DNA of 64,000 nt from Membranipora membranacea (GCA_914767715.1 OU612072.1:2048001-2112000); one strand, 5' to 3'; shown: positions 46,683-59,521, counted from the first letter of the stretch. Notes: generated by a model not told the origin, from the letters alone. Program-made: numbers and translations.

Positions 46683-47977
46683 TTGTATCCAAAAATTACT
46701 TAACTGTATTAATGACTAATTTTGTATTTGAGACTCGCGTTACTGATGATGATTGTTATGGATACTGCTATGAAACTTTAACAGGATGCCTAGAGCTCGA
46801 AAGAATAATAATATTGATCACTTTCATTACTATAAGTTGTAAGCTTTCATAAACTTGTTTTTTTTCTTGCTATAAATATAGCACAACAAACACTGGTAGA
46901 CAGAACATTATATGTATATATATGTATATATGCTCAACTTTTTAAGTGGAAAACTGTCTTGGACCAAGAAAAAATTCATAAATATACTAAAATGAGTTTG
47001 AAGTATGATCATGCTGGACAGTGTTGAAGGTCGAATCCTACTGCACTCAACTGACTATTGGGACATGTTGGATCCCCAGGTGTGTTCCGACCCGCCTAAA
47101 AACTGAGAGCAAGTTGGCGCAGAGATTGCGGCCTCGCACCCTATTTTGTGTCCATTTCTTCAAAATCAGGTGCATGACTGAACCTTGCCATTATAACTAA
47201 AATTTTTATCCAAAATATATTATTTCGTATATAGCAGGTGAGCCTTCTCTCCTGACAATCATGTTGGGTGGAAGGCAATTTGTCAATTTCCATTGAGAAT
47301 AATTGCAGTGTTCGATTTGATGTATTCAAAAATTGTATCCAAAAATTACTTAACTGTATTAATGACTAATTTTGTATTTGAGACTCGCGTTACTGATGAT
47401 GATTGTTATGGATACTGCTATGAAACTTTAACAGGATGCCTAGAGCTCGAAAGAATAATAATATTGATCACTTTCATTACTATAAGTTGTAAGCTTTCAT
47501 AAACTTGTTTTTTTTCTTGCTATAAATATAGCACAACAAACACTGGTAGACAGAACATTATATGTATATATATGTATATATGCTCAACTTTTTAAGTGGA
47601 AAACTGTCTTGGACCAAGAAAAAATTCATAAATATACTAAAATGAGTTTGAAGTATGATCATGCTGGACAGTGTTGAAGGTCGAATCCTACTGCACTCAA
47701 CTGACTATTGGGACATGTTGGATCCCCAGGTGTGTTCCGACCCGCCTAAAAACTGAGAGCAAGTTGGCGCAGAGATTGCGGCCTCGCACCCTATTTTGTG
47801 TCCATTTCTTCAAAATCAGGTGCATGACTGAACCTTGCCATTATAACTAACATTTTTATCCAAAATATATTATTTCGTATATAGCAGGTGAGCCTTCTCT
47901 CCTGACAATCATGTTGGGTGGAAGGCAATTTGTCAATTTCCATTGAGAATAATTGCAGTGTTCGATTTGATGTATTC
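46683..47977 (+). repeat. 650-bp direct tandem duplication
   Basis: Copy 1 (46683-47327) and copy 2 (47333-47977), period 650, look identical except for one base noticed (AACTAAAATT against AACTAACATT). The unit holds a SINE-like segment and ends inside the first recognised coding exon of the NHL gene, so the 5' part of that exon is doubled. Confidence 0.9.
47020..47150 (+). mobile_element. SINE-like segment (also at 47670-47800)
   Basis: GAAGGTCGAATCCTACTGC (B-box-like) is followed by a body with AAACTGAGAGCAAGTTGG and GATTGCGGCCTCGCACC. The SINE at 6.3-6.5 kb has AAACTGAGAGCAACTCGGCC. The same family is therefore likely. It occurs once per 650-bp repeat unit. Confidence 0.45.
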
Positions 47978-50900
47978 CTTGATAGTCACATTTCTCAGGA
48001 TAACATGATATGGACTGTTCCTGTTATCTTTCAGTGTTTCAGTTCATTATCAAATATCATTGTTAATATTGGCCAATCAGAATACCGCTCAATCATCATT
48101 ACAAAAGCCTATGGTGTCTGCTTTGTTCAATCATTGATCACGGAAGGGGGACTGAGGTATGGGCTTTTCAGTGGAAACTTTGGTGAGTTTGACACATATT
48201 TAAAGAATTCTATCTGCGAGAGCTTTTTGAAAAAACAGTATATATGGTAAGGACCCCCCCCCCCCCCGTTTCTTCACTCTCAAAATCTGCTGCTTTAAGG
48301 AAAATAGATACTTTGTTCATAAATAAACCGTATTTACCTATTCAAACTCAGAGTGTAAACAATGGGAAATATCCATTGCTTAGAAGGATATGTTGGTGCT
48401 GGGATCTCTGAGATATTTGTTATCTTTCAAGCTTTGCTGAACAAGTGTTGACTCTTGCAATGCAAAGCATCCTCCATTTTAATATCATATATTGTAGTTA
48501 TGCTGTCTCAGCCTGTTGGCATGTCAAACTGCAGGTCACAGCATCATTAGAAACCAAACTACAGACTTTAGGTGAGTTATCTGAAATCTTGATTGACCTA
48601 TATGATCGGTAATCCTACAGCCGTCCACTTTTATAGAGCAGCTTGCCTGACCTTTGGAAGGTTGTTATTGAGACATCAATAAAAGCATAACATGCAGCTA
48701 GAGCCAATTACTGATAAATAGTACGACACAGATTGAATTGCCGTACTGAGTACTTTTCCACAAGTCCATGAATTCTTTATCCACTTTTTCTAGAGTGTCT
48801 CCTGACTTTGATGTGATAACAACTTACACTGAAACTGAGAGCTATGTGTATCATATGGAATCGGACCTATTCATTCCTGGTAACATCATCTTCTCAGACG
48901 GTTCTGCTCTGAAAACGACTGATGGAACAACTACAATAACGATTGCTGGTGATTCAAATACTCGATACTACCATGAAGCAGTTGGGACATTAGCAAGGTT
49001 TTATGATATTAGGAGTTTCCGCCAGATCGCGCCACATAAAGTTGTTATTGTTGACGAAGGGAATCACTGCCTCAGAATCATAGACCGCGCTACGCTTCAA
49101 ACATCTCGTTATGCTGGCCTTTGTGGTCATTATGACTTTGAAGATGGAACTGAGGAAGCCAGGTTTTCCCATCCTTATGGTGTCATAGATGATGTGAAAC
49201 GGACCGGCATATTGTTAGTGAATGATGCTATGAGCAAAGCTATCCGAGAAATTGACACTATTGTTCCAGGTTATCTACGCAATGTTTCCACATTTTTTAG
49301 CTCATTTAACAGCTCAGAAGACCCTATAAGTATGGCTCAACTCCATGGTAGCGGTGACATATACGTTGGCGGATCTACATCTGTCAGTAGATTAATTTAC
49401 TCTTCAAAGCAACTTATTCCGATCACTATGGGTAGTGTCAAAAACAGTATTGATTTTTGTGACTTTAAAGTCTCTGAAACAAGGGAGATAATCATCATTG
49501 CTGATAATAAACTGCTGGTTACTGACGTTGATATTCATTCCAATCAGAATCTTAATATATTAGACTTGGATACAAAAACAAGATCTTCATTCTGTCCCTG
49601 GGTTCAAAAGGAGTCATCTACTGCTTACAAAAACTGCACCTTCACGGCTCCTAACTCCCTCATGGTGCTGGATAGAAAGCTGTATGTTGGAGGATACCAG
49701 TCAATAAGAAGAGTTGAAGGTGGGAAAAATGTTGTTGCTGCTTCCTAGAAATTCAAAGTAACTTGAGGCAGTTCAAATGTGTCACCAATCTAAAAATGAA
49801 AAAAGTGTGAAAATTGCTTTCAAATCTTTCATTGCCTTCGAGGGTTGTCCCCAGACATTGCTGTTTCAATTGACACAATTTGCATTATGTTGGTATTTAG
49901 ATAGCCTGGTGTCACTGTGTTCTGACGAATCAGATAAACAGATTCTGCAGGTTACTTCCCCTTCAACAGGAACTGCGATAGTTAATGTACCGTTTCTTAA
50001 TGGCTTGGGGAAATTAAGCCTTACATCAGGAAGTTATCCTTTCCATGTGACATCAGAACAAGCAAACTGTACGGTCGACATCAAGGTCAAGGGTAAGTGT
50101 TAAAGGAGAATTGGATGTCCATTCAGAAGCTTGAATCCTGCACAATCGAATATTTCTATTTTTTGCAGATTATGCTAATATTGATTTAAATTTGCTTTGT
50201 GTTGTGATTGCCGTACTCATCCCGTACTCATCCCACAGAATTTACTTAACAAAGTTGCAGATGAAGCCATCAGAATTTAGCTTTTATTGTTTGCGGTATC
50301 TATTTTTAGACCATCGACTGCAGAGATTATTGGTATTACGATCTTGGTATAATGTCAGCTGTGAGACAAATGTGGGAGGGGTTATCTCAGAGTCACCAGC
50401 TTTGCAGCAGATTGTGGAAGTGACATATGATCAGCTTGATGATGTTTGTAATCCTGGTATGGTTCCTGTATAGTTTTATCATTTCACTGAAGTTTTTTTG
50501 TTTAAGTCATTGTATAGTCACACTAAATTTTCACACGGCTTGAAACATGACTACTGATGACTCATGCGTTTCTGGTAATTCATTTGCTGTCATGGTGAGT
50601 GCAGCATATGAACTGACCCAAGAAACAATTTTCTTCTTGTTTCCTTAGATTGCCAGAGAGGTGAGGCAGAAATTGAGCTGATCTGTGAAAGCAATACGCT
50701 AAGTGTGAGCTGGCCTACCAATATAACCTATGACGGAGCTACAAGCAAAATACCCTCAGATTTAGATATGAGATTGAATCAGAGAATTACCAATCAACTG
50801 ACAGGGTTATATCTATTCCTTCCTGGATCCACCCCTCCGTAAGTAAACCCCTCTGTAAGCGTACCCCTAAATCATCACACCCCTCTGCAATGACACCCAT

Positions 50901-51476
50901 ACAAATTTCACTATGACACTTTTACAACCCTTATGCATTCCTCCTAGGTTAAACAACTTTATAAGAAGAACACACTGTAAAACATCCCTCGGCGTGGGAT
51001 ACTATGCTAGCACACCCCTTCCTAGGTAGTTCCGCTGTAATTACATCCATACACAATTACAGAGATTTTTTTTTCCGCTAAATAATTACAACCCACTGTG
51101 AGTACACCCCTCTTGTGTATGTTTGTCAAGCTTATAAATTAGTTTTCATCCCCAAGAATAAAAATGATGTTTGCCTTGCCCGAATAATTCAGATGAAGTT
51201 CATATTCGTTTTTCCTTTGAAATTGATAGAACGTCTCTAAATGACCTTGTTCTTTTAATGTTGTCTAGCTTGCATGGATCAGGTTACAAAGGTAACATAT
51301 CATTGCCAACAGCCATCACTTGATTCTCTCTGAATCACATAACATTGTGTGTTTATTGTAGGGTTGTTTTTCCCGAGATGGAAGTTAATGGAGGGTTTGT
51401 GAAGCCAGCCCTTGTAAACTACTGTGAGGGTGAAGAACTCAAGTACAACAAGGAGACTGACAACTGTGAGAAATAA
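47904..51476 (+). CDS. NHL-repeat (beta-propeller) extracellular-type protein; 5' end unresolved
   Basis: Exons: about 47904-48182, 48535-48571, 48794-49719, 49901-50092, 50310-50456 (or 50169-50456), 50649-50838, 51362-51476. Most introns are phase 1 and the chain closes in frame to TAA. The long exon carries NHL-type repeats: TDGTTTITIAGDSNTRYY, then FYDIRSFRQIAPHKVVIVDE with GNHCLRIID, and RYAGLCGHYDFEDG with FSHPYGVIDD. These propellers mediate protein or ligand contacts. The C-terminal part has paired cysteines (FCPWV, YKNCTF, DCQRGEAEIELIC) and ends YCEGEELKYNKETDNCEK, like the start of an EGF- or ephrin-receptor-like cysteine motif. Upstream, GEPSLLTIMLGG lies in a different frame from EGNLSISIENNCSVRF, so there is a frameshift or unusual splice near 47918. 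No signal peptide was identified. Confidence 0.7.
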
Positions 51477-54400
51477 AAACTGATAGACGTTGATAATTAA
51501 ACACTTACATTACTTACTTACCTTACTGACCTTACCTTTCTTGTTATACCAACCATTTTTAATAAAAGAAAACATGATAAATCATTATATCAGCAAGATA
51601 ATACTAGCACTACTGTAGGGCACTCTCTCAATTTGAAGGAAAATGGAAGCCATGTAAGATTAGTCCTGTCTCAATGCACACTCGCCTAAACAAGTATATT
51701 ATAAATTGTCCTCTTTAAAAGCCAACTATGAGACACAGGGACAAAATAACCAATCTGACCTTATAAAAAAGTTGCCTGCGTTGATGAGAGAGGACCCCAA
51801 TGATGTTTTTAGGATTATCTCCAAAATATGAAGGGATATTTCACAATCATTTCTATATGTTGCCTGCCTTTGTCTGGCTTTTTTAACTAATCTTAGTTCT
51901 ATTCATCAATGTCATCACCAGAGTATTGGGAAACATCAAAAAATTGTGGTCCAGCAAATTAAATTCGAATTTTGAAGAATTTAAATAACATTATCAGAAA
52001 ATCAGAAAATTAATACGTAATTTTTTATTGATTTACCCAAACTATCAATACTGATACACAATCATTTTATCAGATATTGCTGTGACCTAAAATTTTCAGA
52101 TTGATTATTAAACAGCTTGCTAAATCAGTTAGAAACAATATATATTTTGCTTAATTTTCTTTACATATCATTTTTTATCTAATGTGGGTCATACAAATAG
52201 TAAACTTAAAGACAAAAAAGTTGTCTGATCAGACTAAACTTGGGCTTTGGTGAGGAATCATGATCTTAGCGGGGAAAATTAGGTATATCTATGATCAGAT
52301 TATCAGCTTTTCAATAAAAGTTTTAACTAAATGACAATGACTTGTAAGTACGAACTCATATGGCAATATCTTTCAAGCTTGAGGGCACTAGAAAATCCCT
52401 AGTAGATTTTTTAATCTATTACTTGTTGCAGTTTCACACTATAATCACAGGCTATGATTTTTTAATCCCCAGAGACTGATAGAAAATATTTGTTATGATA
52501 CTTATTTGACATCAGAAAATGTAACACTGTAACCTCAGAAACAAAAATGGCTAAGGGAATACTTGCTCAAGAAATAGCATGGGATTGATTAAGGGTTACA
52601 CTAGTGTATCAGCGAAAAAGATGTTGAGTACTGATTTCACACTTTATCAGATGACATTGCGCAGGTGGAATTGGGATAAATGTATGATTGTTTCTCTTAC
52701 CTTTTAGTGAGTTAATTGTAAAACTCTTCTGCAATTTTCTAGATTAGAATCATCACTACAAAAATCATGAGCAATTGATGGTCAGACAGCATCCTCTGAG
52801 CTAGTAAATGGTTAGCTTGCTTTCATATCATGCATTGTTTACCACAGCAAAAATACCATTTCTCCTTGTCCATTACCAGAACAGCTTGATGCAATGAATT
52901 TGATAAACTTACAGAATATCTTTAAATTCTGTTAACAGAATATTTTCACTTTGTAAAATAGAATAATGACAATGAATGACATACTGTCATGTACCTTCAA
53001 CCCTTGACAATGTCGTCTTAGATACTTAACACTAAAACTCTGAGGTCCTAAAGAAAGCAGAGAAGTATAGAAGGCCAAACTCTACTAAGCAGCACAAAGT
53101 TTGTTCATGTTGACCAACCTGATACACTTAAAAACATGATGCTCGAAGGAAGGTCATAGCATCGATTTGCTTTTTACAGTTCAGATTTCACAGATATTGA
53201 TTCAATCGATTTGCGTATTCTTTTCACAACAACATTGAGGCATGAATAGAAGTAAATTGATAGTCACATATGTTTTCTGGCTCTGTAATTTAACCAGAAA
53301 TAACCTTGTAAGGCTGATTTTTTTATGGCTAGATGGTGACTGGTGAACCTCACACCACATTATATATCAATCATGCACGGCTGGGATAAAATGAATAATA
53401 CACAATTTATTTTGATACATACCTGACCCAACTTCCAGCTTAATTACACGAGGCCGTTGCAGAAGACTGTGATATTATCATTATCAGTTTAGTCCGGGCC
53501 ACCACAGCTTGAACCTGACTTCGTTACACTGCTATAGAACAGCATGTGAGTCTGACCATCGAACCAAAATACCCATTGTCGCACTATATTATTAGAGGGA
53601 AAACAGGCATTTTTTGGTATTCTGTGGTACGAGTAAGAGAAATCAATAGCTGAAGTTGTGATGAGTAAGGGCCCGCATGGATATCTACAAACACAAGATT
53701 TCTTATGTTAATCATTGCAATAGGCCCTTGCAGTTCATATAAGTATTTGCCTAACCACTTTCATAGAATCATTTCAGAGTTGATGCTAATGTAGAGGCAA
53801 CACTGATCTGATGTCTCTTAGAGTAGCACCAAATGCTGTATGTATGACCTAATTTTTATAGAAGAGAATAATAATGTATATTCAGAGGTCAGGCTACTTA
53901 TCCCCTCATGCTTTGAAGCCAAAGAACAGCCATGAACATTCAAAACAATATTTCAAGATAGGCTGACACCAATAGAACATACTTGTTAACTCTGTTGAGA
54001 TGTGATGATGCAGAAGGTAGCCTTGTGCTCCAGTGAAGAGTCAAGTCAAGGGACTCCAATATATATATACTAAACTGTGACTATTCTTTTTCTAATAAGT
54101 GAGGTTTGTCCTCCATTACAGCCTTCTCTAGTAGCTCCAAATACTTCCATCATTTTCTAACTTGCAGGAATATATAGTCAAACCATTCCTCTCTCTAATG
54201 CAAAAGTTCATTTGGATTCATCATGACTAATTTCAAATTTGACATCTACTTGGTGTGCACCAAACCGTGCCACCTAGCTCTCAATAAATTTTAATCAAAT
54301 GACCTTGAGCTTGTGCACCAAGCTAAGTTGCAATGAGCTCTATTAAAGGTCAAAGTTTGATATCTGTTATATTATTGGTCACTTATCCAAATCATGACAT

Positions 54401-54699
54401 TTCATTGGCCACTGACAATTTAAACTTTGAGCAGATTGATTTAAGAAGGAGAGGATAATCCTGAGTTCGGTTTTATGAGGGTTCGTAGTTCGTGAGTTCG
54501 TGGTTCGGCTTTTCGTACCTACCGTTCCATAGCCAGTGTTTCTGTAAATTTTCCATGACAATACTCAGTATTTTTCCATAGCTTGTCGGTATCATATTAC
54601 AGAATCATTGCTAGCCTAATACTACACTTTTATTAACTCGATACGAGTGGAAAAAGCTTTTAGTTATCACTTTGCAGCCAAGCCAGTAACAGCTCACAT
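51477..54699. other. Gene-free AT-rich intergenic region
   Basis: A likely polyadenylation signal for the NHL gene (AATAAA, 51561-51566) is at the left edge. I found no credible exon, RNA gene or transposon in the remaining 3 kb. Confidence 0.45.
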
Positions 54700-56100
54700 A
54701 TACTTTTATTGGCAACCAAAGTCATCTCATTCGAAATTGTTTGCACTCAGTGCCAGAAAAAATATTTTTTGAAAAGAAAAAAAGAGAAACAGAAAGGAAA
54801 TGATATCATCAATGATGTTGGTCAAGTCGATAATATATGGTTGAAAAGTAAAGTTTTGAATGAACTGAACTTCTCTTTAGATCTCAAATGTAACGGTAAA
54901 GAATTGTATGTAGCAGAAACTTTGTATCTTAGATTGTCTGTATGATATAAAAGTAAATGTTTATCACGAAAATTGAACTTGGTAGTGTTTTTAAATCCTC
55001 TATATATAAATTGAGGTGTTAAAAAATTGTTTATCTTATGCGCAAAAAGTGAAGTGAAATAACAAACATGCTTAAGAAGAGGTAGGAGTTGTAATGATTG
55101 TGTAATGGATTGGGTTGGAATGAGATAATATGGGATGTAATGCACATTTGCGATAATGCGTAAAGCCCGTTTTTGCAACAAAAATAATCTATTGAGGGCA
55201 TTATTGCAGGACAAGTTGCCAATGATATGGATACCATATATAAGGTGACAATAGATAAACTGGAAGTAAAATGTGCAGGCACTTGCTATATCCAAGAAGT
55301 ATCTCAAATTTTGAAGTAGGTAAACATTCCGTTGTACCTTTTTATATACATACTCTAGATGATCCTGCCATGAAAGCGAGTCATTCAACACAAAACCCAG
55401 AAGCCTTGTAGTTCTCTGTCTGTTTAGTTTTTCATGCCCTATGTACAGTTCCAGGTCATAAAGCGGATCTGAGATATCAAGTAGCATGTAATGAGATTTC
55501 TGAACATTTAAAACCATCCGGTTACTATTGCACCAATCCAAAATGCCACTTAAATCTTCAGATGCCTTTCCCTTTAGTTGCTGAAGGTTTTCATTAGATG
55601 ACAGGAACACTGTATCATCAGCATATGCATAGTCTGATTTTGATGAAGTTAATAAATCATTTATGAAGATGAGAAACAAAGTTGGTGCTAGGATTGAACC
55701 TTGAGGGACCCCTATTGTGATAGGCAATCTACAAGATTCAATATTATTGAGTTTAACAAACTGCCTTCTGTCTGTCAGAAAGGTGTCAAGAAGTTTTAAC
55801 ATATTTCCTCCGATGCCGCAAGCCTTCAACTTATTGTGTAGTAAAACATGGGATACACAGTCAAATGCCTTTTTAAAATCCAGAAAAATTAATGTCATAA
55901 CATTTCCATTAATTTTCTCCACCAAAGAGTCTGAGATAATTTTAAATAAACTGTCTGAACAAGAATGGCCTTTTCTAAATCCACATTGAAGCTCATGGAT
56001 GATTTTGTTCTTAGTGAGATATTCTTGCAGATGGTGATTTATGTGTTTCTCAAATATTTTTGAAAGAACAGGCAAGACTGAAATTTTTAAACTAGTCTCA
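54700..56100 (-). mobile_element. 5'-truncated LINE (CR1/Jockey-like non-LTR retrotransposon)
   Basis: An open frame 56075-54822 encodes 417 aa of reverse transcriptase. It has CGFRKGHSCSDSLF, FLDFKKAFDCVSH (first catalytic Asp), GVPQGSILAPTLFLIFINDL and DYAYADDTVF (the YADD active site), followed by the thumb/connection region (LLGFVLNDSLSWQDH). The endonuclease and N-terminal part are missing because the element is cut off near 56100. The 3' UTR runs to about 54700, where it matches the fragment at 640-850. The intact frame implies fairly recent insertion. Confidence 0.9.
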
Positions 56101-56770
56101 TATTTTTAAACTAGTCAACAATAACCAATAAAGTGCCATACTGAATTTCAACACACTGAAGTAAGTTCTGGTGTCCTACCTTGACATAATGTTGCCTTGT
56201 TTGTACTCTGTTGTTGGACTGTAGCCTCCCTTGGGTAGTAGATAGAGGCTAAATTAAGACCCCCATTTCACCACTGGAACCATTGACCTGAATTCCAGTC
56301 TAGTTATCCTCCCAGCTATTTTGCACCGGTAGTTGTAACCATAGACTTAATATACTACCTAGACAGGCCAATAGCATTCAATACTGCGCGACATGACGTA
56401 ATTAGTTTGTGCTGTGAGACATATATCAATCAATGAAATAATGTGAAAAATCAAGGGACGCTGGGGATGATATCAGCCCCTGTCCAGCCCCTTATTATTC
56501 AAACACAAAGAAGATTGGTGAGTGTATGTAAAAGACCTTTCTGCACAAGATGGTATTCATAATTTGTCCCAGAACCAGAACACAGTCAGGTGGATAAGAT
56601 TTCCAACTTGTGTCAACCAGACAAGCAAAAAATTAATTTGTTAAGCATAAGATTATTTATTCAATTACTTGGACAATTTAATTCAATTGAGACAAAATGC
56701 ATATATAAAAATATATATATGATTAAAACATAAAAAGGTGTTCTAAATAATCTGACCTGAACTTCTTTTT
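56101..56770. other. No gene recognised
   Basis: AT-rich flank of the LINE. The block ATTTTTAAACTAGTC is repeated at the LINE's truncated end (about 56080-56115), which may mark a short junction duplication. Confidence 0.4.
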
Positions 56771-56777
56771 GTTTCAT

Positions 56778-57150
56778 AGAAGTTGTAATTGTTCGTTACT
56801 GATGATGCTAATGATGTTCCGCAGCTCTCTGTTAATGACACTACACGCTCGCAGGAAATTGTTCACCTGCGTGTCAATCTTGGTGATAATGTTCACAAGG
56901 TTTGATACTAGTCGGTTTAACATCTGACACACCAAGCGTCACTCGGCGACTAAATTCTCACTGTTCTGAATGATGGTCTCGATGCTGCTGACTCATGCTC
57001 TAACTTCTGCATATACTTATTGATACGCCAATGATGTATCTGTTTCACTTTGATGATATCTGTATGAATGTCATTGGCTTTGGTTGAGATTTGACACATG
57101 ATATCAGCTTTTAGGCAGCAGTCGCAGCTGCATACCTTTATTGTTGCGCC
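56778..57150 (-). pseudogene. Decayed coding relic, coiled-coil-like
   Basis: Read on the minus strand, coding-like blocks appear in order: CDCCLKADIMCQISTKAND, HHWRINKYMQKLEHESAA, then after a one-base shift IETIIQNSENLVAE, an in-frame TGA, QMLNRLVSNLVNIITKIDTQ and RACSVINRELRNIISIISN. The heptad-like hydrophobic spacing suggests a coiled coil. One frameshift and at least one stop indicate a pseudogene unless there are sequence errors. I do not recognise the family. Confidence 0.4.
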
Positions 57151-57641
57151 AATGATGGACGCATGATTCGACCAGTTACAGCACTCTTATGGCTGCAAAT
57201 CTTTATGCTTTTGATCCAACTGAATCATTATTCGGAAGGTGTTTGGTTCTATGATATAGAGTTTATGCTCAGCTCGAGATTCAAGATTTGGTCAGTACAA
57301 TATGCAACTTTATGGTATTGTATTCTCAAGTCTACGTAGTATTTATAACTGAAATTTCCTTACTAAAATTATTTCGAGGCTAGGGTTTGACAAGTAGAAC
57401 CACATGACCATAATGAAGATGTATCTGATTTGAATGCTATCATCTCAGTATCTCAACCTGATGTCAACACACTGGCAATTTGGACTGAATGTCAGGAAGT
57501 TCCAAGCTGAAAATCCTGAAGAAGTCTCTATCTGAGTATGTTAGGGTAGAATAATAAGGCAGGGAAGTGTAATAAGGAAACATGTCTGCGTCTGTTTCCG
57601 ACTCAATTGCATTAAATGTCAGTATAGATGTATTGTGGTAT

Positions 57642-57647
57642 TTTATT
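57642..57647 (-). terminator. Polyadenylation signal of the Cys-rich peptide gene
   Basis: AATAAA on the minus strand, 67 bases past the peptide's stop codon. Confidence 0.55.
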
Positions 57648-57713
57648 TGGGATAATCATTGTATGAGCAAGAATATGCAAAATGCAATGGATATATTCAC
57701 CAACAACATAATG

Positions 57714-58609
57714 TTATTTGTCACCGTGTGCCATCATCATTACTGGACAACAGACATGGACATCACCGCAATGACGCTTTTTCCTATTCAGATTACGTCT
57801 TCTTCCACCGCAGCCGCCACATGATTCCCTGTAGCTGTAACAACCCATCATGTTTGTTTGACCTTCTCGGAAACCAGCGCGACAAGCACATGCAAATTGT
57901 TGACCGGATGCTGAAAAAAGAAAATGATTATACTCGATGAAGACAATCGGTTATCACATGTTTGCTTTTTACATCCACATCCACAATTTATAGTTTTTCT
58001 TGTGAATTCAGGTATTCACATATCCAATTGATGGCGGAAAGCCATTTAACTCACCTTCATGTGGAAACCCGAGAGTTAGAGCCAACACAGCAACGGTGAG
58101 CACAAATCTATAAAATGTAAATGAATGAACATAATAATAAATCAACATTTTGGAATGACAGGGGAACCAATAGTATTATGCTATGATACTGAATACTTGT
58201 AGTAGATATAAGTGGGGGGGGGAAAATTGGTGCTCATCAAATTTGAACATAATAAAATTTGACTAATCCTAAATTTCACGGGACCATCTGCTATAGTGGT
58301 CCAGCTGACAAGATTGCCCCATAGGAACCAGATGGAAAAGAATATTTGAGACGGCCATTTAACTATAAAAGCTAAAAATGATCACTGAATGCAACAATGT
58401 TGGATATATAGTGAAGTGAATATTTTAAGACGGAAAGCAGTTTTTTTATAGATATTTAAAAATATGTTATATCCTATTATTCTAAACTCAAGCTGATCTA
58501 GTAAACTTGCATGAAAAAATTCATTGTTGACACTTCTGGTAGCTGTGGATGAAAAGCTGTAGTTGCAGTCTTCAATTGAATAGTTACCTCACTGATTTCC
58601 TAAGTTCAT
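57714..58609 (-). CDS. Small secreted cysteine-rich peptide precursor, 88 aa
   Basis: Three minus-strand exons, 58609-58593, 58107-58055 and 57910-57714, join in frame (267 bases including TAA). Exon 1 supplies MNLGN plus part of a codon. With exon 2 it makes a textbook signal peptide (MNLGNQFVLTVAVLALTLGF). Exon 3 encodes the mature region with eight cysteines in the order C-x1-C-x13-C-x6-C-x2-C-x13-C-x5-C-C. It contains GGRRRNLNRKKR, including a furin-type RKKR site, and ends CCPVMMMAHGDK. Donors are GTGAGG and GTGAGT and acceptors are TTTATAG and TTTTTTCAG. The cysteine pattern does not match a family I can name, so roles such as peptide hormone, antimicrobial peptide or other secreted effector are open. 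The first exon is the least certain part. Confidence 0.65.
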
Positions 58610-58731
58610 TAGTCCCTGTTTATATAGCACACTTATGTTAATTTCAGAAATGCAACATCATTGAGCTTGATTAGCGTTTCCTTAGTCTCTCTGATTCATG
58701 AGGAACCAGTTTGATGGATGGATTGGTATTT

Positions 58732-59058
58732 TCATCGTCTAACAATAAAGGCGTAAAACCTACTTAAGTGGCACTTTTTGCTGAGTGTAGGTAAGTGATT
58801 GATGGCCGACATGAACTTGAGCTTACAGTTATTACACCATCTCCATGTTCTCACAGCTAATGGTGCATAGTAGGGGCATCTCATATGCAATTGATTAGGG
58901 GAAAATCTCAGAAAAGTGCCAGAATTTTTGCTACATAACATAACATTGGCGAAAGTTTTGTTTGGTAGGTCAAATATAGTGAAGCTTAAATTATATTCAT
59001 ACTGGAAATGCCGTGAACATAAATGGCAAAAAAACTCAGGAGTGTGGACAACATACAC
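58732..59058 (-). other. 108-codon open frame of unknown status
   Basis: An uninterrupted minus-strand frame from MYVVHTPEFFCHLCSRHF to YAFIVRR with several cysteines (CHLC, WCNNC). No splice sites, signal peptide or family match was recognised. It may be a repeat-derived fragment or chance. Confidence 0.2.
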
Positions 59059-59176
59059 TCAGGTGGTAAATTGAGTTTACGATGGATGGCCAATTGGCGA
59101 TGACATTATAAGAGGAAATTGTAATGGCTGTCCCATCCATACCACCTATGAGGTAGACAGCCTGAGTATCGTTGTC

Positions 59177-59521
59177 CTATACGGCGGCCCTCCCCCCACA
59201 ATTTATCTCGTGATTACAGCCATAGAATATAGCGCAGAAAACATCTGTATGGAGGCCTACAGCCAAATAGTAATCTCCACCTGCTTGGCGGATAGCAGAT
59301 TGCGGTATAAAACAGAGTAGAAATATTAAGGTGTGAAATAGAGTCCCTGGTAACCACTCAGCCGCTGGCCCGCTGATGCTCACAGCTTTTAATTGGATAT
59401 GATTGGGTAAAGTAGGCTGTTGTTTAATTTTCTGATTTATTTGTGATTTCAAGCCTTCATGGCACATATCAGGCAAAAGAACTGTAAAATATATAATTAG
59501 CACACCCTTAACTGGTTTCAT
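59177..59521 (-). other. 114-codon open frame with a signal-peptide-like start
   Basis: The minus-strand frame begins MKPVKGVLIIYFTVLLPD, which could act as a signal peptide, but the rest has no recognisable domain and ends abruptly. It lies upstream of the Cys-rich peptide gene on the same strand. I cannot say whether it is expressed. Confidence 0.25.

Noticed and set aside
49720-49748. Stop codon ending the NHL protein at 49746
   Set aside because: A GTGGGA donor at 49720 joins in phase to a good exon at 49901, and three further exons keep the frame, so the stop is most likely intronic.
58619-58626. TATA box of the Cys-rich peptide gene (minus TATATAAA)
   Set aside because: It lies only about 10 bases upstream of the proposed start codon, too close to place the transcript start before that ATG. 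Either another promoter is used or the first exon call is wrong.
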